The notes under the pieces: generated by a model
Told to the model about the DNA's origin: nothing
Database searches by the model: none
The model's input: only the letters and a program-made list of their open reading frames with translations
Assembly (NCBI GenBank): GCA_902801585.1
Contig: CADCIU010000067.1
Span: 1-10,633 of the forward strand
Reading direction: 5' to 3'
Source: an uncultured Lachnospiraceae bacterium
Lineage (GTDB): Bacteria; Bacillota_A; Clostridia; Lachnospirales; Lachnospiraceae
DNA: 10,633 nucleotides
Shown: piece by piece, positions 1 to 5,673 of the stretch
Numbering within the stretch: the first letter of the stretch is position 1
Layout of the letters: every line of letters begins with the position of its first letter
Translations under genes and position numbers: made by a program

Positions 1-1
1 A

Positions 2-1099
2 GGAACTGCGCAGGAGTACCCGGACATCATCCTGATCCTGAATGAGACATTCTTCAATATGGATGACTATCTCAAGACCGGAGCGGACGCGGACTGCATG
101 GCGGCTTTCTACGGGCTGGACAACACGGTCTACGGGCATGCGGTCGTCTCCTGCGTGGGCGGCGGGACCCACAATTCGGCGTTCGAGTACCTGATGGGGG
201 ATTCCATGGCGCTCATGAGGAACTATGCGCCGTTCAACTATTATGATTTTTCGTCCAATCACGATCACTATGTGCAGTATCTGAAAGACTTGGGATATTC
301 TACGGCGGCTTTCCACTGCTCGCTGCCGTCCAACTATTCCAGAAATAAGGTCTATCCGCTCTTGGGATTTGACGACATTATCATCGGGAGCGACAAGTTC
401 AAACACAGGGATTTCGTGTACGGTGGGCGCAAGTACACGGATTCGGATAATTATAAGGACATGATCGACCATTATGACAGCATGCCGGACGGGCCGCGCT
501 TTATGTATATGCTCACGTTCCAGAATCACGGCGGGTATGAGAAGAACGATGATTCTCTGGATGTCATTCACGTCTCTGAAGATTTTGGCGACCTGACCGA
601 TGACATGAATGAATTCCTGTCCACAATTTATTACTCGGCCAAAGCCTTCAGAGAGCTGACGGAATACTACAGCAAGGTGGACCGGCCGGTGATCATCTGT
701 ATGGTCGGCGACCATGCGCCTGCGTTCATCTCGGAGCTGACAAACAGCGAGTACTCGGTGGAAGAGGAAGCCATTAGGGCCAAAGCGGTGCCGTATGCGA
801 TCTGGTCGAACCGCAAGCTGGAGACGGACGGGATCTACACGGACTACACCACGATATATCAGCTGATGCCGATGATCCAGAAGATGGCGGGTATGCCTAT
901 GACGACATATCAGAAATACTCTCTGGATCTGCATGAGAAGGTGCCTGTCGTCACGAGCGACGGAATGGTCATGGATCGGGAGGGGAAGATCATGCCCTGC
1001 ACTGAGTCGCCGAATAGGGAGGAGATTGACAAGTACTTCTTTATGGAATACAACTCGCTCAAACATGGAGGGGATTATAGGGAGGAGTTGTTCAGGTGA
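2..1099 (+). CDS. LTA synthase / phosphoglycerol transferase-like sulfatase-family protein (5' end missing)
   Basis: The reading frame is open from base 2 to TGA at 1097-1099, so this is the C-terminal 365 residues of a longer protein. Counting from base 2, the visible part is the extracellular alkaline-phosphatase/sulfatase-fold domain. It has PDIILILNETF with the probable metal-ligand Glu at residue 15, a GGGTHNSAFEYLMG motif with the probable nucleophile Thr at 56, FQNHGGY with a conserved His at 176, and GDHAP with probable metal ligands Asp237 and His238. This pattern matches LtaS-type enzymes, which transfer glycerol phosphate from phosphatidylglycerol onto teichoic acid or glycans outside the membrane. 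The family's N-terminal membrane helices would lie upstream of the window. The exact substrate is not readable, and a phosphoethanolamine or other phosphoglycerol transferase is possible. The next gene has its own promoter, so co-transcription with it is not implied. Confidence 0.85.
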   Translation, partial: GTAQEYPDIILILNETFFNMDDYLKTGADADCMAAFYGLDNTVYGHAVVSCVGGGTHNSAFEYLMGDSMALMRNYAPFNYYDFSSNHDHYVQYLKDLGYSTAAFHCSLPSNYSRNKVYPLLGFDDIIIGSDKFKHRDFVYGGRKYTDSDNYKDMIDHYDSMPDGPRFMYMLTFQNHGGYEKNDDSLDVIHVSEDFGDLTDDMNEFLSTIYYSAKAFRELTEYYSKVDRPVIICMVGDHAPAFISELTNSEYSVEEEAIRAKAVPYAIWSNRKLETDGIYTDYTTIYQLMPMIQKMAGMPMTTYQKYSLDLHEKVPVVTSDGMVMDREGKIMPCTESPNREEIDKYFFMEYNSLKHGGDYREELFR

Positions 1100-1190
1100 T
1101 GTCAAGGGTGTCAGGGGTGTCAGGGGGACGGTTCTTTTGACAACTTTCAAAAGTTGTCAAAAGAACCGTCCCCCTGACACCCTTGTCACG
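1100..1190. repeat. Long near-perfect palindrome, REP/MITE-like
   Basis: Bases 1115-1147 are the exact reverse complement of 1150-1182: 33 bp arms around a 2-nt loop. Imperfect pairing continues to about 1108/1189. The left arm carries a 9-bp tandem duplication, GGGTGTCAG at 1106-1114 and again at 1115-1123, while the right arm has a single copy. The core words GGGGACGGTTCTTTTGACA and their complement resemble dispersed palindromes I recall from many Clostridia and other bacteria, sometimes near REP-associated transposases; that link is from memory. The element starts right after the stop codon of the upstream gene and ends just before a promoter. It could halt or stabilise transcripts, but no T-run follows the stem, so it is not a classical intrinsic terminator. 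Confidence 0.85.
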
Positions 1191-1219
1191 TTGCAATAAC
1201 CTTGCAAGTGTAGTATAGT
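1191..1219 (+). promoter_or_regulatory. Probable sigma-A promoter for the LicCA-type gene
   Basis: A -35 box TTGCAA (1191-1196) and a -10 box TATAGT (1214-1219) are separated by exactly 17 bases. Transcription would begin near 1226, leaving a leader of about 34 bases before the GTG start at 1260. TTGCAA occurs a second time at 1202-1207, 11 bp after the first, inside the spacer as part of the palindrome CTTGCAAG (1201-1208). That could be an operator half-site pair on one DNA face. The assignment is by consensus match only. Confidence 0.55.
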
Positions 1220-1249
1220 TGTGCCTAGAAGTTCACAAAGTGTTGTTTT

Positions 1250-1254
1250 GGAGG
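1250..1254 (+). promoter_or_regulatory. Ribosome binding site deciding a GTG start
   Basis: GGAGG lies 5 bases before GTG 1260-1262. This favours GTG 1260 over the more upstream in-frame GTG at 1221, which sits directly behind the -10 box, would lie upstream of the predicted transcription start, and has no Shine-Dalgarno sequence. An inverted repeat GTTCAC (1231-1236) / GTGAAC (1260-1265) brackets the site, with the start codon in its right arm. Confidence 0.75.
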
Positions 1255-1259
1255 TGTTC

Positions 1260-3212
1260 GTGAACATTCAAGAATGCGATATCATGAAAATATTGTTGGA
1301 CAATCCTTTCGGAAACCAGCGCATGCTCTCGGAAGTGTCGGGGCATTCGCTCGGCGTCGTCAATCGCTCTCTGAGAAATCTGATGGCCGGGGGATATTTG
1401 GACGAAGATATGCAGCTGACATCGAAAGCCACTGAGCTGCGTCAGAAAAGCAGACCCCGCAGTGCGATCATTCTTGCGGCGGGATTCGGAATGCGCATGG
1501 TGCCCATCAACCTGGAGACGCCCAAGGCTTTTCTGGAAGTGAAGGGCGAGCCGCTCATTGAGCGGCAGATCAGGCAGCTCCACGAGGCGGGGATCTATGA
1601 CATTTACGTCGTCGTCGGCTTTATGAAGGAGAAATTTGACTATCTGATCGACGCGTACGGCGTAAAGCTCGTCGTGAACAGGGATTATGCGGCGAAGAAC
1701 AATCTCTATTCGCTGAGACTCGTCCTGGATCATCTGTCCGATTCCTATATAGTGCCCTGTGACATCTGGTGTGCGCAGAATCCGTTCAGCAGCTGTGAGC
1801 TCTATTCCTGGTATTTGGTCAGCGACCGACAGGACCCGGACAGCGATGTGCGCGTGAACAGAAGGCGCGAGCTGGTGGGAATCGGTGCGGGGGCTTCGTT
1901 TGGATATAATACAAAGGCAGATTCGAATGCCGCGATCAGAAGTGTGAAGTCTGAGGGAAAATCGGGCGCCAGATCAAGTGCATCTGCAGGCAGTGCTATG
2001 ATTGGCATCGCCTATCTGCAGGAAGAAGTCTGCAAGGCCGTCCGTCGGAATGTACCTGCTCTGTGTGAAAGCTTCGGTAAAGACGGCGCTTTTTGGGAGG
2101 AAGCACTGTATGAGAGAGGGCGTATGATCGTCCCGGCCAAAATAGTGCCCGCCTCCGATTATGTGGAGATCAACACATATGAGCAGCTTCGGGAGTTGGA
2201 CGGAGGATCCAATCAGCTCAGATCGGAAGTGCTGAATGTGATTGCTCAGGCTTTGGACTGCGGCACGGAGGAGATCCGGGAGATCGAGGTGCTCAAGAAG
2301 GGAATGACCAACCGCTCTTTCCTGTTCACGGTGAGAGACGGCAAGTATATCATGCGGGTGCCCGGCGAGGGGACAGATCAGCTGATCAACCGACATGAGG
2401 AAGCAGAAGTTTACGCTGCGATCTCCGGGCTGGGGCTGTGTGACGACCCGGTCTACATCGACCCTGAGACCGGATACAAGATCACGCGCTATCTGGAAGG
2501 TGTCCGGGTGTGCAACGCGGACTCGGAGGAGGACCTTCGGCGATGCATGGCGCGGCTGCGGAGCTTCCATGAGATGGGACTGAAAGTTGAGCATTCTTTT
2601 GACATATTCGGTCAGATCGAGTTCTATGAGCGCCTGTGGGGCGGGAGACCGTCTGTATACAGGGATTACCCGGCGGTGAAGGAGAGGGTGCTCTCGCTGC
2701 GGCCCTTCATCGAAGCTCATGTGAAGGAGCGTGTGCTCACGCATATCGATGCGGTGCCGGACAATTTCCTGTTCTACAGAGACGGATCCGGGGCAGAGCT
2801 GCTGCAGCTGACGGATTGGGAATACGCCGGGATGCAGGACCCGCATGTGGATATTGCTATGTTCTGCATCTACAGCATGTACGACAAAGAGCAGGTGGAT
2901 CACCTGATCGAACTGTATTTTGCCCCTCGGACCTCGGGCTCGGGAGCAGAGAACGCTCCGGGAGTCTTGGGCTCTGGAACAGAGAACAATCCCCGAACCT
3001 TGGGCGCGGGAGCACCGACGCCGGAGACGGTCACCAAAATTTATGCGTATATCGCAGCCTGCGGGCTGCTTTGGAGCAACTGGTGCGAGTACAAGCTGAG
3101 TCTGGGTGTGGAATTCGGCGAGTATTCACTGCGCCAGTACCGTTTCGCCAAGGATTATTACAAATATGCAGCGGAACGGATCGCGAAAACAGGAGGAGAC
3201 AACCATGTATAG
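1260..3212 (+). CDS. Winged-helix / phosphocholine cytidylyltransferase-like / choline kinase-like fusion (LicCA type)
   Basis: This is a 650-residue three-part protein. Residues 1-60 form a winged helix resembling MarR-type EPS-associated regulators (QRMLSEVSGHSLGVVNRSL at about 20-38). Residues 68-317 are a LicC-like nucleotidyltransferase with AAGFGMRM at 73-80, PKAF at 88-91 and PCDIW with the probable metal Asp168. Residues from about 325 are a LicA-like choline/ethanolamine kinase with GMTNRSF at 348-354, HIDAVPDN with His495, Asp497 and Asn502, and TDWEYAG with Asp519. Together these domains would phosphorylate choline and convert phosphocholine plus CTP to CDP-choline in the cytoplasm. 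LicCA fusions are known from Treponema; the added DNA-binding domain suggests self-regulation. A repetitive insert interrupts the kinase near 559-590. The stop overlaps the next gene by 8 bp, so the two are translationally coupled. Ethanolamine or another amino alcohol is an alternative substrate. Confidence 0.85.
   Translation: MNIQECDIMKILLDNPFGNQRMLSEVSGHSLGVVNRSLRNLMAGGYLDEDMQLTSKATELRQKSRPRSAIILAAGFGMRMVPINLETPKAFLEVKGEPLIERQIRQLHEAGIYDIYVVVGFMKEKFDYLIDAYGVKLVVNRDYAAKNNLYSLRLVLDHLSDSYIVPCDIWCAQNPFSSCELYSWYLVSDRQDPDSDVRVNRRRELVGIGAGASFGYNTKADSNAAIRSVKSEGKSGARSSASAGSAMIGIAYLQEEVCKAVRRNVPALCESFGKDGAFWEEALYERGRMIVPAKIVPASDYVEINTYEQLRELDGGSNQLRSEVLNVIAQALDCGTEEIREIEVLKKGMTNRSFLFTVRDGKYIMRVPGEGTDQLINRHEEAEVYAAISGLGLCDDPVYIDPETGYKITRYLEGVRVCNADSEEDLRRCMARLRSFHEMGLKVEHSFDIFGQIEFYERLWGGRPSVYRDYPAVKERVLSLRPFIEAHVKERVLTHIDAVPDNFLFYRDGSGAELLQLTDWEYAGMQDPHVDIAMFCIYSMYDKEQVDHLIELYFAPRTSGSGAENAPGVLGSGTENNPRTLGAGAPTPETVTKIYAYIAACGLLWSNWCEYKLSLGVEFGEYSLRQYRFAKDYYKYAAERIAKTGGDNHV
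2934..3029 (+). repeat. In-frame 33-bp tandem repeat inside the kinase domain
   Basis: There are two full 33-bp units (2934-2966 and 2967-2999) and a third partial one (3000-3029). They encode SGSGAENAPGV, LGSGTENNPRT and LGAGAPTPET. The PRT codons just before 2934 match the end of unit 2, as if an earlier unit were truncated. The unit is a multiple of three, so copy-number change would keep the frame. The insert falls between LIELYF and the helix KIYAYIAACG of the kinase fold and is probably a disordered surface loop. Confidence 0.8.
3191..3198 (+). promoter_or_regulatory. Strong ribosome binding site inside the end of the upstream gene
   Basis: AGGAGGAG lies 6 bases before ATG 3205. It selects this start over the in-frame ATG at 3106, which lies deep within the upstream gene and would add 33 residues of shadow translation before the conserved nucleotidyltransferase start. 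Confidence 0.85.
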
Positions 3213-5526
3213 AGTAAAGAGGGCGATCATCATGGCCGCCGGCAAGGGCGAGCGCATGCATCCTGTCACGGAAACCACACCGAAGCCTCTGATCCCGGTC
3301 AACGGGAAGCGGATGATCGACACCGTGATCGAAGCACTCCATGAAAACGGGATCACGGAGATCTACATCGTGACAGGCTTTCTGAAGGAGCAGTTTGAGG
3401 TCCTCACGTCCAAATATGCAGGCGTCAGACTGATCGAGAATCCCTTCTATGAGACCTGCAACAACATTTCTTCGCTGTATGCCGCGCGCGAGCATTTGGA
3501 GGACTGCATGATCCTGGACGGAGACCAGATCATTTACAATCCCTCCATTCTGGCACCGGAATTCGAGAGGTCCGGATATAACGCGGTCTGGACCGACGAG
3601 GAAACCTCGGAGTGGCTGATGACTGTAGAAGACGACATTGTGGTCAGCTGCTCACGGACAGGCGGGAGCTGCGGATGGCAGCTTTACAGCATCAGCAGAT
3701 GGTCAGCCGAGGACGGCAGACGCCTGCGCAGACATCTGGAGATTGAATTTGAGGAGCGCGGGAACCGGCAGATCTATTGGGACGACGTGGCGCTGTTCTG
3801 CCACCCCGAGGAATATCGGCTCGGTATAAAGCCTATGCAAAAGAGTGACGTCATTGAGATCGACAGTTTGGAGGAACTGGCCGAAGCGGATGCGTCATAT
3901 GCAGCGTATGCGAACGCCTCCGGGCAGTCCGATTCTGCCGCCTCCGGGCAGTCTGATCCGGCGTCCTGTCAGCGGTCTGCCCCTGCCGGCAATGAGCACC
4001 GAGGTATCGATCCGCCCGGCGATGACTTCCGCAAGATCGACCCCGCGACGACAGTCTATCCGTTTGCGGCGATCTTCGCACTGTGTCTCTTCTTCATTAT
4101 TGACCCGGCAGGATCGACAAATGCGCTGAGCGTGATCAGAGGATTTCTGGGGAACGAAATGGGCACGTACTATCTTACAGTGGGACTCGGCGTGCTCGCG
4201 GTCTCGCTGTGGGTGAGCTTTTCTGAGATCGGACAGATCACGCTGGGGAAGCCGGGAGAGAAGCCGCAGTATCCCTTCTTTGCCTGGGGTGCGATGGTGT
4301 TTACCTGCGGACTGGCAGCAGATATCCTGTTCTATTCGTTCTGTGAGTGGATCTCGTATGCGCTGGAGCCCCATATCGCCGAGATGGGATCCATTCAGGA
4401 CTGGGCGAGCACCTATCCGCTGTTCCATTGGGGCTTTATCCCCTGGAGTTTCTATGCCATGCTGGCAGCATGCTTCGGTTTTATGCTGCATGTGCGGAAG
4501 CGGACAAAGCAGAAATATTCAGAGGCGTGCCGTCCGATCCTCGGTGACAAGACGGACAGGTGGCAGGGCAAGGTGATCGATATTTTGGCAGTGATCGCGC
4601 TGATCGCCGGAACAGCCACGACATTTTCCGTGGCAACGCCGCTCTTGTCATTGGCACTTACGACTCTATTGGGAATACCCGGATCCAAGTTCATGACGAT
4701 CGCGATCCTGGCCGTGATCTGCCTGGTCTACACGATCGCAGTGCTTAAGGGGATCGAGGGCGTCTCCTGGCTGGCCAACGCGTGTATGGCGCTGTTCGGA
4801 CTTCTGCTCGCTTACGTTCTGATCTTCGGAGGGCAGCCGGTGTACATCATCGAGACGGGATTCTCGGCGCTGGGCAACATGATGCAGAATTTCATCGGAC
4901 TCAGCACCTGGACGGACGCCTTGCGGACGACGAATTTCCCGCAGAACTGGACCATCTTCTTCTGGGCATACTGGATGGTCTGGGCTGTGGCTTCTCCTTT
5001 CTTCATGGGAAGCATCAGCCGCGGGCGCACGGTGAAGCAGGTGATCCTCGGAACCTATATTTTCGGAGTGGCATCGACACTGATCTCCTTTATTATTCTG
5101 GGCAACTATGGGCTGGGACTGCAGATGCACGGCGCCATGGACGTGCTGGGATTTTTTGAATCGAGCGGCGGCGACCTGTATGCGACGGTGATCGAAGTGA
5201 TCAAAACACTGCCCCTTTGGAGGATCGTCCTCGTGATCCTGGTGACGTCGATGATCGCGTTTTACGCCACTTCTTTTGACAGCATCACACTGGTCGCGTC
5301 GCAATACAGCTATCGCGAACTGCAGGAAGGGCAGGAGGCGAGCCGGAAGATGAAGCTTTTCTGGGCGCTGCTTCTGATCATGCTGCCCATCGCGCTGATC
5401 TTCAGCGAGGGGTCTATGAACAATCTGCAGACGGTGTCGATCATTGCGGCCTTCCCAATCGGAATGGTGATCATGCTCATCATCGCGAGTTTCATAAAAG
5501 ATGCCAAGGCATATATCAATGAGTGA
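3205..5526 (+). CDS. LicC-like cytidylyltransferase fused to a BCCT-family choline/betaine transporter
   Basis: This is a 773-residue fusion. Residues 1-232 are a complete LicC-like nucleotidyltransferase with AAGKGERMHP at 11-20, TPKPLIPV at 25-32, LDGDQ with Asp105 and Asp107, and VIEIDSLEEL with Asp220. Residues 238-281 are a polar, repeat-containing linker. From about 284 to the end is a full-length BCCT carrier with about twelve predicted helices. Family marks include FHWGFIPWSFY (Trp409, Trp414, Tyr417), FFWAYWMVW (Trp587, Trp590, Trp593) and SISRGRT at 603-609. By alignment from memory with BetP these match the substrate-binding aromatic residues. Asp373 falls where BetP has Gly153 and choline-specific BetT has Asp, which favours choline. 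The C-terminal tail is short, without the long osmosensing extension of BetP. The likely role is to import choline and present it to activation enzymes at the membrane. The cytidylyltransferase must be cytoplasmic, which fits a cytoplasmic N-terminus for the carrier. Confidence 0.88.
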   Translation: MYRVKRAIIMAAGKGERMHPVTETTPKPLIPVNGKRMIDTVIEALHENGITEIYIVTGFLKEQFEVLTSKYAGVRLIENPFYETCNNISSLYAAREHLEDCMILDGDQIIYNPSILAPEFERSGYNAVWTDEETSEWLMTVEDDIVVSCSRTGGSCGWQLYSISRWSAEDGRRLRRHLEIEFEERGNRQIYWDDVALFCHPEEYRLGIKPMQKSDVIEIDSLEELAEADASYAAYANASGQSDSAASGQSDPASCQRSAPAGNEHRGIDPPGDDFRKIDPATTVYPFAAIFALCLFFIIDPAGSTNALSVIRGFLGNEMGTYYLTVGLGVLAVSLWVSFSEIGQITLGKPGEKPQYPFFAWGAMVFTCGLAADILFYSFCEWISYALEPHIAEMGSIQDWASTYPLFHWGFIPWSFYAMLAACFGFMLHVRKRTKQKYSEACRPILGDKTDRWQGKVIDILAVIALIAGTATTFSVATPLLSLALTTLLGIPGSKFMTIAILAVICLVYTIAVLKGIEGVSWLANACMALFGLLLAYVLIFGGQPVYIIETGFSALGNMMQNFIGLSTWTDALRTTNFPQNWTIFFWAYWMVWAVASPFFMGSISRGRTVKQVILGTYIFGVASTLISFIILGNYGLGLQMHGAMDVLGFFESSGGDLYATVIEVIKTLPLWRIVLVILVTSMIAFYATSFDSITLVASQYSYRELQEGQEASRKMKLFWALLLIMLPIALIFSEGSMNNLQTVSIIAAFPIGMVIMLIIASFIKDAKAYINE
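3916..3987 (+). repeat. 24-bp tandem repeat in the fusion linker
   Basis: Two nearly identical 24-bp units (3916-3939 and 3940-3963) encode ASGQSDSA and ASGQSDPA. A degenerate third (3964-3987) encodes SCQRSAPA. The repeat sits exactly between the cytidylyltransferase domain and the first transporter helix, so it forms a flexible tether whose length can change in steps of 8 residues without breaking the frame. Confidence 0.8.
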
Positions 5527-5555
5527 AACCTCGTGCGGCAGAGCGCTAAGACATG

Positions 5556-5572
5556 TGATACAATATGTATCA
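5556..5572. promoter_or_regulatory. 17-bp palindrome, possible operator or promoter core
   Basis: TGATAC (5556-5561) and GTATCA (5567-5572) are perfect inverted repeats around AATAT. TACAAT at 5559-5564 resembles a -10 box, but no good -35 box stands 16-18 bases upstream. This could be a repressor site for the epimerase gene. The evidence is symmetry alone. Confidence 0.3.
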
Positions 5573-5639
5573 TAAAAGATGTGTCATAACAGCTGCGTCA
5601 TAACAGATGCATTATGACAGGTGAATCATAACAGGCGCG
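5556..5639. repeat. 14-bp tandem repeat array, six units
   Basis: Units begin at 5556, 5570, 5584, 5598, 5612 and 5626, spaced exactly 14 bp. The best copies share TCATAACAG followed by a variable five bases; the first unit is the most diverged. Unit five reads TTATGACAG, so TTATGAC (5612-5618) can pair with GTCATAA at 5597-5603 or at 5583-5589, giving alternative 7-bp hairpins. The array lies in the 147-base gap between the transporter gene and the epimerase gene and ends 34 bases before the next start codon. Fourteen is not a multiple of three and the array is non-coding. It may be a regulator-binding array, an RNA structure or a simple slippage repeat. Confidence 0.8.
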
Positions 5640-5673
5640 AACCGCAGGCAAACAACCAAAGGGGGGTAAAAAG

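Noticed and set aside
1115..1182. Palindrome as an intrinsic terminator
   Set aside because: The stem is not followed by a T-run and is far longer than typical terminators; a terminating side effect is still possible.
1221..1259. Upstream GTG start for the LicCA-type gene
   Set aside because: It sits two bases after the -10 box, upstream of the predicted transcription start, and lacks a ribosome site; GTG 1260 has GGAGG at 5 bases.
1974..2903. A 309-codon open frame on the minus strand
   Set aside because: It is opposite the kinase region of the LicCA-type gene, with no recognisable domain or ribosome site.
3106..3204. ATG 3106 as the start of the cytidylyltransferase-BCCT gene
   Set aside because: It would overlap the upstream gene by over 100 bases and adds unconserved residues before the family's normal N-terminus; ATG 3205 has a strong ribosome site.
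5556..5639. The 14-bp array as a CRISPR
   Set aside because: Units are too short and directly abutting with no spacers, and there are no cas genes.
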